Below are positions 29,823-38,127 of a DNA stretch of 46,295 bases, one piece after another. The notes beneath the pieces were generated by a model, which did not search any database, had not been told where the DNA came from, and saw only the letters and a program-made list of their open reading frames with translations. Source of the stretch: a virus. Every line of letters starts with the position of its first letter. Position 1 is the stretch's first letter. The stretch lies in IMG/VR virus record IMGVR_UViG_3300046796_000264, positions 1 to 46,295 of that record. One strand, given 5' to 3'. A program made the translations under genes and the position numbers.

Positions 29823-31925
29823 ATGCCCGGCTTTCCCCTCGCCGCGATCGGTGCCGGCCTCGGGCTGTTCGCGAAGCAGTATCAGGAGCAGCAGGCGGCG
29901 GCCGAGCGCAACAAGATGCTCCAGATGCAGCTGGCGATGTTCCAGCAGCAGATGCAGGATCGGCAGGGGCAGAATGAGCTATCGAACCTGGATCTGAGCG
30001 GTGTCGGTGCCCCGACCGTTCAGCCGACCCCAGGCGGCGCGTCGGCGGTGCCCCCGCTGGGCGGCGGGATGCCGTTTGCGCCGAAGATGCCGAAAGCCCA
30101 GCCGGATTATGGGGCGCCGGGCGAGTACGGTGTTGGGCAAGCTCAACCGGCGGGTGGTGGCAGCGCCGGAGGAGGAAACTGGGAAGTCAGGAACAATAAT
30201 TTCGCGGGGATGCGCCGACCCGGTGTCCCCGCTGCCGGTGGCCCGATGACCAATCCTAGCGGATGGCAGTCGTTCGATACGCCCGAGGCGGGTATCCAGG
30301 GGATCGCCAACCAGCTTGACCGCTATGCGAGTGGGGCGACGACCGGATCGCCACTCACAACTATCCGGCAGATTGTCTCGACATGGGCGCCGCCGAGCGA
30401 GAATCCGACCGCGCGGCTGATCGCCCGCGCATCTCAGGTGGTAGGGGTTTCGCCCGATCAGCCGCTCGATCTCAGCAATCCTGTCGTGAAGGGCAAGCTG
30501 GTTGAGGCGATGATTCGGGGGGAACAGGGTGGCAATCTGCCGATAGATCAATCCGTAATCACCCGCGCTCTCTCAGGCGGCGGAGGACCGGCGGCTGGTG
30601 CGCCCGTAAGCGGTCAGCAGATGGCACAGGCCGGGCCGCAGACCGCGACCGATGCGGGGCCGCAGGACGATCTTCAGGCGCAGATCGCCAAGATCCCGCT
30701 GCCATCGCCGCCGGACCTTCACCTCGATGAGGTCAGGCGTCGGATCAACGCGACGAACGCTCGTTGGGAAGACAAGGAGCGGATGCTGCAGAACTACATC
30801 GCGCAGCGTGGACCGCAAGCAAAGGCGGCATACGATCAGGCGATGGAGCAATATAAGGTTCACGTCGGTGTCGCTGAAAAAGAGTGGGCCGAGCGCAACA
30901 AGCAGCGGGATCGGGCAAGCGAGGGCGGTTCTCTTATAGAGCGCCCCGAGGGGACTTACCGAGAAAAGGGTGGCATTGCTACTCCGGTCACGGTCGCCGG
31001 TACGGGGCAACCTCTCGGCCCCGCCACACGGCTTGGGACCGGCGCTGCTGGCGGAAAGACCAGCCACAACGTCGAGGTGACGGATGCGGACGGTAAGGTG
31101 ATTTTCAGCGGCTCGGCACACCAAGGGCCGCAGGGGTGGATTTCTGACAAGGATCAACAGTCGGTCCAGATCCCCGAATCAGGCAACATCAAGATTCTTG
31201 GCACCGGAGGACAAGGGCGACAGGCGGCGCAGCAGATACAGTCGATGGTCGGCGCGTCGAGCGAACTTGTCGGCGAGGCACGCAACCTCATGGAGTTGCC
31301 ATCGACTGCAACAGCCGGCGTCTTCCAGGGGCTACAGGGGATTCCTGCGGCCCAGCTTGGCGACACGCTGAAGCGCACGCTGGCGAACAAGCTGACCCCG
31401 GAGGAATCGACCGATCTCGCGACGAGCTTCCAAGGTGTTGCGCGTTCTCTGGCGACTATTGAGGCGCAGGGCCGCGCCACCGGCCTCGTGGGTCTGACCG
31501 GCATGAGCCAGGGGCTCATCCCGCAGACCGGTGACACCATCGGGAATATCTGGCGCAAGTATGCGACGCTGCGGCAGATCATGGAGCGTAACATTGATGC
31601 GATCCAGGCCAGTCCCAATGCGAGCCCGGAGCAAAAGGGCTTGCTGAAAAAATTGCGTACTGAGATGGAAAGCGTAATCCCGTTCACCGTTTCCGACGTA
31701 AACAAAATGCAGCACGGCGATGCGCAATCGTTCTCTCAAGCGGCGCAAAAGGCCGGCCTCGGACGGGGCGGTGCGGGCGGCCCTCCGCCGGAGGCAGTTG
31801 AGGCGTTGCGCAACGACAAAAGGCCGACTGCTCAACAGGATTTCGATGCGATTTTCGGTGCCGGGGCAGCGGTAAAGGCGTTGGGTGGGGGCACTGTCCC
31901 AACCGCCACGCCGGGCGCGCTGTAA
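29823..31925 (+). CDS. Internal (ejection) protein with wall-hydrolase-like domain (700 aa)
   Basis: A hydrophobic front (FPLAAIGAGLGLFAKQYQEQ) leads to a Gln-rich helix, then a domain at about 124-240: NNNFAGMR, WQSFDTPEAGIQGIANQLDR, IRQIVSTWAPPSENPTA. This is the NNPGN-I/F...G..A....L..Y...TI..IV..WAP.EN.T pattern of virion-associated peptidoglycan hydrolases. Long helical segments follow (EEVRRRINATNARWEDKERM-like). It probably helps the DNA cross the wall at infection. The catalytic residues cannot be fixed by eye. Confidence 0.7.
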   Translation: MPGFPLAAIGAGLGLFAKQYQEQQAAAERNKMLQMQLAMFQQQMQDRQGQNELSNLDLSGVGAPTVQPTPGGASAVPPLGGGMPFAPKMPKAQPDYGAPGEYGVGQAQPAGGGSAGGGNWEVRNNNFAGMRRPGVPAAGGPMTNPSGWQSFDTPEAGIQGIANQLDRYASGATTGSPLTTIRQIVSTWAPPSENPTARLIARASQVVGVSPDQPLDLSNPVVKGKLVEAMIRGEQGGNLPIDQSVITRALSGGGGPAAGAPVSGQQMAQAGPQTATDAGPQDDLQAQIAKIPLPSPPDLHLDEVRRRINATNARWEDKERMLQNYIAQRGPQAKAAYDQAMEQYKVHVGVAEKEWAERNKQRDRASEGGSLIERPEGTYREKGGIATPVTVAGTGQPLGPATRLGTGAAGGKTSHNVEVTDADGKVIFSGSAHQGPQGWISDKDQQSVQIPESGNIKILGTGGQGRQAAQQIQSMVGASSELVGEARNLMELPSTATAGVFQGLQGIPAAQLGDTLKRTLANKLTPEESTDLATSFQGVARSLATIEAQGRATGLVGLTGMSQGLIPQTGDTIGNIWRKYATLRQIMERNIDAIQASPNASPEQKGLLKKLRTEMESVIPFTVSDVNKMQHGDAQSFSQAAQKAGLGRGGAGGPPPEAVEALRNDKRPTAQQDFDAIFGAGAAVKALGGGTVPTATPGAL

Positions 31926-33581
31926 ATGTCCGATCTTCCGGCCGAAAACCCATACGCGAAGTTCAAGCCCGCGCAAGCGTCGGACAACCCCTATGCGAAA
32001 TTCGCTCCCGCCGGTTCATCGGGGGCGGCGGCACCCGCGCCAGCCGCGCAGCCTTCGCTCATCGAATCCATGTGGAACACCGTGAAGGGTGTGGGCGGCG
32101 CTCCCGCCCGGTTCGGGCAGGGCGTGGCCGAGGGCGCGGTCGGTATGGGCATCCCCGAGGGTCCCGCGTCGCAGCTTGAGGGCGGCCCCGCGCGCTTCGC
32201 CGGGCGAGCGATTGGCACCGGGGGCAAGAGCCTCATCGAAAGCATGTGGGACACCGTGAAGGCCCCGGGCCAGATGTTGAGGGGCGAGATGCAACCTGGG
32301 CCGCAGGCCGAGCAGGCGGCGCGCGGGATGGCGCTGGGGATCGCGGGCGCTGGCGGGGGCTTCCGTCCCGGCATGGGTACGTCGATGATGAGACCTGCCG
32401 TTACGCCTGCGCCGGGCATTCCTCCGGTCGGTGGGGGAACAAGGCTTGCCACGGTACAGATGCCTACAGGAGCGGCGCGCACGGTGCAATCGCGGCCGCT
32501 GACACAGGAGCAGATGCCGCCGGTCGAGCCTACCGCGGCGTCTGCGGAAACCTCCGCGCTGGGCGATGCGATTGCTGCGAACAATCCAGGCGCTGTCGAC
32601 TCGTACATCACGAAGCGATACCGGAGCGTCGTCAAGCCTCCGCCGGGAACGGCCAAGGGAGAAACAGGGCTCGCGCAGCAAGACCAGCGCATCTTGACGA
32701 CGGTTGACCAGATCATCGCCAACAAGGATGCGCTCAGGCTGACCGATGCGATACCCGGGCAGCTTCCTCGTAGCCTACGGCAGTTTTCCGAGGCGGTCGA
32801 CCAGACCAAGAAATCGCTGTTCCAGAAGTATGACGCAATGGCCCAGCAATCGGGCGATGTGGGCGTGCAGGTCGATCTCGCTCCGGTTATATCCGAACTG
32901 CGCAGCATCGGCACACGGCCCGAGGTGGTCGACCTTCACCCCGAGCTGATCCCGCAGGCCGAGCAGCTTGCACGTAATTTCGAGGCGCGAGGCTTCTACT
33001 CGCCATCGGCGGCGCAGGATGCCATCGAGAACCTGAACCGAACCCTCTCTGCCTTCTACAAGAACCCGACCGAGCAGACTGTTGGGCGGGCCAATCTCCT
33101 CGCCCCGGTGGCGCGCATCCTGCGCTCGCAACTGGACGAAGCGATCGGAGAGGCGCAAGGCCCCGGCTACCAGGCGCTGCGCTTACAGTACGGGGCGCTT
33201 GCGTCGGTCGAAAAGGATGTGGCGAGGGCGGTGCAGCGCGAGGCCAACAAGATTCCGGGGGGGCTCGCCGGCACGTTTGCCGACATGGCCGCGTCCGAGG
33301 AGGCTATTCGCGGCGTCCTGACACTGAATCCCGCGGCGCTGGCGCGTGCAGGCGGGATCAGGGCCGCCAAGTCGGCCATCAAATACATCTACGATCCCAA
33401 TCGTGCGATCGAGCGCATGTTCGCGCGCCGTGCCGCGCCGCAGGTGCCACCTGCGCCACTCGCCGCGCCTGTAGCGCAAGCTGGGGGCATTGGTGCGGGG
33501 GCGGGCATGGCCGGCGGCGGCTTCCCGCAGCCGAAGCGCGATCCCGACCAGCCGCTCCAGCGCAGCATAGGCCAGTTCTAG
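31926..33581 (+). CDS. Internal (ejection) protein with repeated NPYAKF motif (551 aa)
   Basis: The front holds NPYAKFKPA and NPYAKFAPA, then two copies of SLIESMWNTVKG / SLIESMWDTVKA, so a short unit was duplicated. NPYAKF is a known opening of large ejection proteins in short-tailed phages. Helices fill 220-480 (TVDQIIANKDALRL, NEVR-like runs), and the end is Pro/Gly-rich. It starts right after the previous stop. The function is inferred from build and place. Confidence 0.65.
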   Translation: MSDLPAENPYAKFKPAQASDNPYAKFAPAGSSGAAAPAPAAQPSLIESMWNTVKGVGGAPARFGQGVAEGAVGMGIPEGPASQLEGGPARFAGRAIGTGGKSLIESMWDTVKAPGQMLRGEMQPGPQAEQAARGMALGIAGAGGGFRPGMGTSMMRPAVTPAPGIPPVGGGTRLATVQMPTGAARTVQSRPLTQEQMPPVEPTAASAETSALGDAIAANNPGAVDSYITKRYRSVVKPPPGTAKGETGLAQQDQRILTTVDQIIANKDALRLTDAIPGQLPRSLRQFSEAVDQTKKSLFQKYDAMAQQSGDVGVQVDLAPVISELRSIGTRPEVVDLHPELIPQAEQLARNFEARGFYSPSAAQDAIENLNRTLSAFYKNPTEQTVGRANLLAPVARILRSQLDEAIGEAQGPGYQALRLQYGALASVEKDVARAVQREANKIPGGLAGTFADMAASEEAIRGVLTLNPAALARAGGIRAAKSAIKYIYDPNRAIERMFARRAAPQVPPAPLAAPVAQAGGIGAGAGMAGGGFPQPKRDPDQPLQRSIGQF

Positions 33582-34870
33582 TGCGTTTGCTTTGTATCGA
33601 GGACACGGCGGACGGCCTCCTCGACCTCGCCATGATCGCCCAGCGCAACGGGCACGATGTCAAATACTACATGCGTGCCTACGATGAGGAGAAAGCGCCG
33701 GTTGGGCGCCGTCTCGTTGGCCGTGTTGCGGATTGGCGGCAGCACATGCGCTGGTGCGATCTCGTCGTCGTCGGCGGAAACGGCAAATGGATGCGCGAGA
33801 TCGACGCCTTACGCGCGCAGGGCGTGCCGATCATCGGCGGCTGCGCCGAGGCGGCGGCGTGGGAACTTGACCGTATGGCGGGCATGGCGGCGTTCAAACG
33901 CGCCGGCATCCCGGTCCCGCCGTTCCGCCAGTGCGGCACGCTCAAGGAGGCGATGGAGTACGTCGAGAAGCGCGACGAAGGGTGCGCCGTCAAGCCCTGC
34001 GGCGACATCGCCGACAAGGCAACCAGCGTCGTTGGCAAGGATGCGCGCACGATCCTGTGGCGCCTCGACCGCTGGCGCCGGGAGGGCAAGAGCTTCCCCG
34101 GCGGCCTCATGGTGCAGGACAAGATCGACGGCGTGGAGTTTGCGGTTGGAGCATGGATCGGGCCTGACGGGTTCGCGCCGGGGTGGGAGATCAATGCCGA
34201 GGAAAAGGCTCTGTTCGCCGGCAACCTTGGGCCGGCCACGGGAGAGCAGGGCACGACCATGATGCTCGTGAAGTCGGAGAAGATGGCCGACCTGGTGCTT
34301 AAGCCCTTCGAGGACCGTCTTGTCTCGATGGGCTACTGCGGCAACGTGGACGTGAACTGTATCGTCGACGAGGACGGGACACCCTGGCCGCTCGAGTTCA
34401 CGATGCGCCTCGGGTGGCCCGCGTTCAATATCGAGCCGGCGCTACACTCGGGCGACATTGTGGAGTTCCTGGCCGGGCTCGCCGAGGGCAGGCCGCCCAA
34501 CACGCGGCGGATGAACGAGGTCGCGGTCGGGGTGGTGATCTCGCTGCCACCGTACCCGCATAGCCATGCGAAGACCGAGGAGGTCGTCGGGGTGCCGATC
34601 TGGGGCATGGTGCCGAGCATCGAGGACCGGGTGCATCTCGTGGCGGCGCAGATGGAGAAGGGACAGCTTGCGACCGCCGGCGATTACGTCTGTGTGACGA
34701 CGGGCGTTGGGGACACGGTGCAGGCAGCCCGCAACGCCGTCTACCGCACGGCGCAGCGGCTACAGTTCCCGATCAAGCCGCAAATGCGCATTGATATCGG
34801 CCAGCGGCTCAGCCGCGATCTGGATCGGCTACAGACGCATGGGTTTGCGAAGGGGATGTCCTACGCTTGA
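33581..34870 (+). CDS. PurD-like ATP-grasp protein (429 aa)
   Basis: A GTG start overlaps the previous stop (TAGTG). The order of motifs follows glycinamide ribonucleotide synthetase (PurD): an N-terminal nucleotide-like fold (LLCIEDTADGLLDLAMIAQR), KRAGIPVPPF, CAVKPCGDIADK with K138, VQDKIDGVEFAVGAWIG, and GNVDVNCIVDEDG leading to LEFTMRLGWP. In true PurD the last motif is EFN-x-RFGDPE; here Asn is Thr (T273) and DPE is WPA, so the substrate may differ. It could ligate an amine to a carboxylate in nucleotide or peptide form. It is the last gene of the late operon. Confidence 0.75.
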   Translation: MRLLCIEDTADGLLDLAMIAQRNGHDVKYYMRAYDEEKAPVGRRLVGRVADWRQHMRWCDLVVVGGNGKWMREIDALRAQGVPIIGGCAEAAAWELDRMAGMAAFKRAGIPVPPFRQCGTLKEAMEYVEKRDEGCAVKPCGDIADKATSVVGKDARTILWRLDRWRREGKSFPGGLMVQDKIDGVEFAVGAWIGPDGFAPGWEINAEEKALFAGNLGPATGEQGTTMMLVKSEKMADLVLKPFEDRLVSMGYCGNVDVNCIVDEDGTPWPLEFTMRLGWPAFNIEPALHSGDIVEFLAGLAEGRPPNTRRMNEVAVGVVISLPPYPHSHAKTEEVVGVPIWGMVPSIEDRVHLVAAQMEKGQLATAGDYVCVTTGVGDTVQAARNAVYRTAQRLQFPIKPQMRIDIGQRLSRDLDRLQTHGFAKGMSYA

Positions 34871-35130
34871 TCCTTCAAGCGCTCCTTGATACGCGACACG
34901 GTAGGCGCAGCAATCGGAAACTCCCGCGCAATCCAATCTGCGGGGTAATAAGCGTGCTCTCCATCGAGAATGGCCTGGGTGCCATCATACCCCGCGCAAA
35001 GGAACATTTCCATTTCACCTACACCAGCTATCGCGGGTGAGAGATAGATCGTACCATCTGAGTCGCGTGCCGCCCGGCGCATCCATGCTGGAACGTGATG
35101 GCCCCCTGATGAGACCTCAAACCATTCCAT
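34861..35130 (-). CDS. Protein of unknown function (89 aa)
   Basis: An 89-residue protein with HHVPAWMRRAARDSDGTIYL and a closing helix (PTVSRIKERLKDQA). GGGGAAC precedes the ATG at modest spacing. It is the last gene of the leftward early operon and overlaps the stop of the PurD-like gene by 10 bp. No family is recognised. Confidence 0.65.
   Translation of the reverse strand: MEWFEVSSGGHHVPAWMRRAARDSDGTIYLSPAIAGVGEMEMFLCAGYDGTQAILDGEHAYYPADWIAREFPIAAPTVSRIKERLKDQA
34864..34881. terminator. Hairpin between convergent operons
   Basis: CGCTTGA-TCCT-TCAAGCG is a perfect 7-bp stem with a 4-base loop, placed exactly over the two facing stop codons. No long U-run follows on either strand, so termination may be partial or rho-assisted. 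Confidence 0.4.
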
Positions 35131-35143
35131 GTCCCGTGTTCCC

Positions 35144-35410
35144 CTAGTTGCAGATCGTTTGGTTGCCGTAGGTCGTGCAGATAACGCTCGACCCGCCGGC
35201 GCTGGTGCAGAATGTCTGATTGCCGTAGGTAGTACACATGGTCTGCGCGCGGGCCGGGGCGAGAGCGGCGAGCAGCAACAGGGCCGCGAGAACGATCTTG
35301 GTCAAGGGGATTCTCCGTTTGGTTATGGTGGCCGCGCGTTCCAGCGTCTGGACACGGCGCTCCAGGATCTCGATGCGGGTCAGCATGTCGTGCGGGTTCG
35401 GATCAGGCAT
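35144..35410 (-). CDS. Cys-rich exported or membrane protein with CTTYGNQT repeats
   Basis: From 35410 the protein is 88 residues: a coiled coil (MLTRIEILERRVQTLERAA), a membrane helix ending APARAQ, and CTTYGNQTFC plus CTTYGNQTIC, a duplicated Cys-flanked unit. A second start is plausible: TTG at 35305 with ACGGAG ahead gives a 53-residue secreted protein with a clean signal peptide. Both may be used. Small Cys-repeat proteins of this sort are exported in proteobacteria; the role is unknown. Confidence 0.6.
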   Translation of the reverse strand: MPDPNPHDMLTRIEILERRVQTLERAATITKRRIPLTKIVLAALLLLAALAPARAQTMCTTYGNQTFCTSAGGSSVICTTYGNQTICN

Positions 35411-35930
35411 CGGCTTGTTTCCTCTTAAAGTCGATGGTCAGCCAGACACAAGGGCTATCCCCCATGTTGATCGCGCAATGCGGCAGCCGCGGTGAGACGA
35501 TGGTGAGCCAGCCGACGCCAGGGCTCGCCGTCTCGACGCCGCACACGAACAGCACGCCGGGCCCCGTGCGCAGCGGCACGATGGCGCGGGACCAGCGCGC
35601 GAAGTAGGGATCGGTCTCGGTTGTCCAGTTGAGCGTTGCGCCAGCGTCAAGCATTTCCAGGCTGATCTCGCCGAAGTCGACCCCGGGCGGCATGTATGCC
35701 TCGGCCCGGCGCTCGATCTCGCCACGCAGATTGTCGAGCTCGACCCACCCGCTCGTCGGCTTGTAGCGAACGAACTCCTCCGGGCCTTCCTCGGTGCCGG
35801 TCTTGACACCGCGTACGCGCAGGATGCGTAGGCCTGGGACGCCGGTCGACTTGAACAACCCCCACCGCTTGAGCAGGGAGCCCGCAAGCTCGAAGGTGTC
35901 GAGGTGGGCTACTGCGGCGAACGCTGGCAT
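35403..35930 (-). CDS. Aspartyl/asparaginyl beta-hydroxylase-like protein
   Basis: A 175-residue protein with the double-stranded beta-helix pattern of AspH-type enzymes: ISLEMLDAGATLNWTTETDP, RAIVPLRTGPGVLFVCG, and PHCAINMGDSPCVWLTIDFK at the end, where His and Asp/Arg normally bind iron and 2-oxoglutarate. The second His is present, but the first metal His seems to be missing (IVPLRT). Similar cupin-like proteins are frequent in phages without a proven substrate. It overlaps both neighbours by a few bases. Confidence 0.65.
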   Translation of the reverse strand: MPAFAAVAHLDTFELAGSLLKRWGLFKSTGVPGLRILRVRGVKTGTEEGPEEFVRYKPTSGWVELDNLRGEIERRAEAYMPPGVDFGEISLEMLDAGATLNWTTETDPYFARWSRAIVPLRTGPGVLFVCGVETASPGVGWLTIVSPRLPHCAINMGDSPCVWLTIDFKRKQADA

Positions 35931-36103
35931 TTCTTTTCGCTTTGCGGGGCCTCGCGCGATGCGGTACGCAGCAGTTTGGCGGCGTGGTGGGTGCTTATCT
36001 GGCGGAGGGATAACCGAATGTCGTCATCGTATGTAGCCTGTGCCCGCTCTAGCTCGGGCACCAGAGACACGATCTTTGGCTTCTTCCCCTCAAGGTCGAT
36101 CAT
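35909..36103 (-). CDS. Small protein of unknown function (64 aa)
   Basis: A 64-residue basic helical protein (MIDLEGKKPKIVSLVPELER, then Arg/Lys-rich). AGGAGAGG stands ahead of the ATG at 36103, a strong site that lies in the end of the upstream membrane-protein gene. It overlaps the AspH-like gene by 22 bp. No function is recognised. Confidence 0.65.
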   Translation of the reverse strand: MIDLEGKKPKIVSLVPELERAQATYDDDIRLSLRQISTHHAAKLLRTASREAPQSEKKCQRSPQ

Positions 36104-36248
36104 GCTTTCCTCTCCTCACGAGATATAACAACCACCAAGCGGTTAACGACACAGGCAGGATCAAGCCGGTAATCGGCCCGGGCCAAATCGTTCCAACAAT
36201 CAAACCTGTGACGGTGGACGCGATCACAATGACGCTCAACAAAGCCAT
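36090..36248 (-). CDS. Small two-helix membrane protein (52 aa)
   Basis: A 52-residue protein of two hydrophobic helices (MALLSVIVIASTVTGLIVG, then ITGLILPVSLTAWWLLYL) and a basic tail (VRRGKHDRP). It is too short to be picked up easily. Its end overlaps the next start by 14 bp. The ribosome site is weak. Phage early regions often hold such proteins, which act on host membrane enzymes or as anti-superinfection factors; nothing proves either here. Confidence 0.5.
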   Translation of the reverse strand: MALLSVIVIASTVTGLIVGTIWPGPITGLILPVSLTAWWLLYLVRRGKHDRP

Positions 36249-36267
36249 ACTGACCGGGCGGGGCAGA

Positions 36268-36435
36268 TCACGGGAGCTTCAGCAGACACGCAAGCAAAAA
36301 TAAATTCACGACGGCGAGGCCCGCGTTAACGAGAGCGAGCCCGGGGCGCCCCGTGGCGGCGCAATATAAGACAAGCAGCGTCGCGCAGGTGCCGACCAGG
36401 GACGTTCCCACCATTACGAATGCTTTGGGAGCCAT
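36268..36435 (-). CDS. Small two-helix membrane protein (55 aa)
   Basis: A 55-residue protein (MAPKAFVMVGTSLVGTCATL, then ALVNAGLAVVNLFLLACLL) with two membrane helices. AGGAAAGC stands ahead of the ATG, which follows the stop of the KTSC gene directly. It and the next gene form a pair of small membrane proteins in tandem. No family is recognised. Confidence 0.6.
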   Translation of the reverse strand: MAPKAFVMVGTSLVGTCATLLVLYCAATGRPGLALVNAGLAVVNLFLLACLLKLP

Positions 36436-36651
36436 CTACGCTTTCCTTATTCTATAAAGATTTTTTACGTTTCTATTATAGTACGAGCCAGGCGACGGAG
36501 AGGCGACCATCTCCTCCAGCACGCTCTTGTCCACGCTGTCTACGGCGTAGGTGCCGCCGGAGCGGAAGGTGATCGTGCCGGTGCGGGTCTCGTCATCATA
36601 GGCCACAGTGGCGATGTTCGAGGAGTTTGGGGTCTCCCAGGTTTCGATCAT
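36436..36651 (-). CDS. KTSC domain protein (71 aa)
   Basis: The protein reads SSNIATVAYDDETRTGTITF, then GGTYAVDSVDKSVLEEM and GSYYNRNVKNLYRIRK. This is the KTSC domain, a small beta fold found alone or beside nucleic-acid enzymes; its role is unknown (RNA contact has been proposed). The end of the gene is AT-rich. The ATG overlaps the previous stop (ATGA). Confidence 0.8.
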   Translation of the reverse strand: MIETWETPNSSNIATVAYDDETRTGTITFRSGGTYAVDSVDKSVLEEMVASPSPGSYYNRNVKNLYRIRKA

Positions 36652-37517
36652 CCCTCGCCTCCCTCGGACTGCGGCGGGGCGGCGGCGAGGGCGCGTATGG
36701 TGTCGGCTAGTTCATGCGGCGTATCGTCGATACGATAGTCTGCTTCACAAATCTGCGCCGCTTCCTCGATCGCCGCCGCGCGGGCCTTGCGCGCGACAGC
36801 CTCTCGTAATGGTGTACTGTCTACCAGCATCTGCTGCCGGGCATCGCGGGCGCGCTGGTCGCCGTAGGCGGTGAGGGCGGTACACAACTTACGATCTGCA
36901 CTTTCATATGCGGGGAGAGTGCCTGGAGATAATCGAAGAGGCGTTAAAGCATCTCGCACAATTTTCATCACGTCAGCCTCGGGCGTCTTGGCGGCAGCCC
37001 GAGCGATCTCGGCCGCAACGATTGCCGCGCGAGCATCGTCAAGTTCTCCCTCTGTGAGGGGAGTGGTCTCGTCGAAAGACGATATGCGCCCCGTCCGTAG
37101 GAAACGGTTACGACGCACCGCCCTTGCTACGCGCTCGACGCTGTTCATCGTGTACTTCGCCTGCTCGTCAGACGCCGGGGTGCGCAGCCGATCCGCTTTC
37201 GCAACACACTGGTCGCCGTATTCGGTGAGAGCGCGGGCAACGGCATGAACATCGGGAAACCGTTGCGGATCGTTGATGATCCAAGCCGGATCGGCTGTGT
37301 AACCCAGTACAACCCGCGCTATTTCCATCACGTCGACCTCGGGTAAGGCGCACTCCGGAGGGCTACTGGTAGCGGCCCTGTCATCTTCCTCGACCCGCTC
37401 AAGAGCCATCGCGATTTGCTGTTCTAATTGTTGGCGTTCTCGCTCGGCGTCAGGAGTCGCGTACTTTGCCTGCTCGTCAGACGCCGGGGTGCAGTCGTTC
37501 AGTCGGGTGCCGGTCAT
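36648..37517 (-). CDS. Protein with internal duplication (289 aa)
   Basis: TPASDEQAKY occurs twice (near residues 11 and 113), encoded by a 32-bp repeat with one mismatch. After each copy comes a helical region with VDVMEIARVVL ... ALTEYGDQ and ADVMKIVRDAL ... ALTAYGDQ, so the whole unit of about 100 residues is doubled. A VERVARAV segment resembles the small protein at 3922. No function is recognised. It looks like a helical adaptor built by fusion of small phage proteins. Confidence 0.65.
   Translation of the reverse strand: MTGTRLNDCTPASDEQAKYATPDAERERQQLEQQIAMALERVEEDDRAATSSPPECALPEVDVMEIARVVLGYTADPAWIINDPQRFPDVHAVARALTEYGDQCVAKADRLRTPASDEQAKYTMNSVERVARAVRRNRFLRTGRISSFDETTPLTEGELDDARAAIVAAEIARAAAKTPEADVMKIVRDALTPLRLSPGTLPAYESADRKLCTALTAYGDQRARDARQQMLVDSTPLREAVARKARAAAIEEAAQICEADYRIDDTPHELADTIRALAAAPPQSEGGEG
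37152..37183. repeat. 32-bp direct repeat, copy 1 (copy 2 at 37461-37492)
   Basis: 31 of 32 bases match between 37152-37183 and 37461-37492. Both copies encode TPASDEQAKY on the minus strand. The repeat marks the edges of the duplicated unit in the gene at 36648-37517 and could allow loss of one unit by recombination. Confidence 0.85.
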
Positions 37518-38125
37518 CTCGGTTCTGCCATCTGGTTCGTTTCAATGAGATACTGAGTTTCCATCGCGATAAATGCCCGGTAGCACGCCTCGTCCTCGGC
37601 GATCAGCTTGCGGCTCTCGCCCGCGCAGCATCCGTTTCGGATATAGACGGTCGCCGCTTCCTCGTCCGACAAAATGTCATCGAGAATTGTATTGTTGTCG
37701 ATCACCCATTGCTGAAACCGCGCATCCTTAGGCAGCAGCGCCGCCCGCGTGCGCGCCCGTTCCATGTCGCTCGCGGAGGCGTAGCGCGCGCGGCCTCGCT
37801 TGGAGGCGAGGAAATGGTTGGCCCCCGTCGCGGGAATCGAACCCACTGTTCGGCCAAGCCCCGCATCACCCGCCGAAGGAGCGGCCGGCGTGGCTCCTAC
37901 TCCGGGGTTGTTGACGCGGGATAGGTGGCTCTGGTCCACCACGGGGATAGGCTTCTCATCGTCTCCGATAGCCGCCAGTGCGAGCATGTACCGCTGCCCG
38001 AGCGGGGCGACGGCGAGTGCGTCGGGCATATCCGATGGATGCACCACGAACGAGATCACGAAGCCATCGCGGCTCTGCCGATAGGCGAGCTTCTTTGCCT
38101 CGAGGTGGAAGGATGGGACGGTCAT
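37514..38125 (-). CDS. Conserved phage protein, beta front and helical end (203 aa)
   Basis: The front (MTVPSFHLEAKKLAYRQSRD, GFVISFVVHPSDMPDAL, GQRYMLALAAIGDDEKP) is a well-known small fold in phage early regions; it is often the whole protein. Here a second part follows after a linker (VGATPAAPSAGDAGLGRTVG) and contains ILSDEEAATVYIRNGCCAGE, like a short helical phage protein that is usually separate. So this is probably a fusion. The linker DNA carries a tRNA T-arm-like sequence. AGAGGTGG precedes the ATG at 38125. Confidence 0.7.
   Translation of the reverse strand: MTVPSFHLEAKKLAYRQSRDGFVISFVVHPSDMPDALAVAPLGQRYMLALAAIGDDEKPIPVVDQSHLSRVNNPGVGATPAAPSAGDAGLGRTVGSIPATGANHFLASKRGRARYASASDMERARTRAALLPKDARFQQWVIDNNTILDDILSDEEAATVYIRNGCCAGESRKLIAEDEACYRAFIAMETQYLIETNQMAEPR
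37819..37846 (-). other. tRNA 3'-end-like sequence (T-arm plus CCA)
   Basis: On the minus strand, GTGGG-TTCGATT-CCCGC forms a canonical T-arm (37846-37830) followed by GACGGGG, a discriminator G and CCA. A matching 5' acceptor and anticodon arm cannot be built: the region upstream gives only a D-arm-like GGAG/CTCC and a 6-bp TTCGGC/GCCGAA stem. It is therefore a tRNA fragment or a chance match. Phage attachment sites often match tRNA 3' ends, yet no integrase is seen. Confidence 0.4.
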
Positions 38126-38127
38126 GG

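Noticed and set aside
35909-36303. Plus-strand frames of 74-87 codons over the early operon
   Set aside because: They lie opposite well-supported overlapping minus-strand genes with strong ribosome sites.
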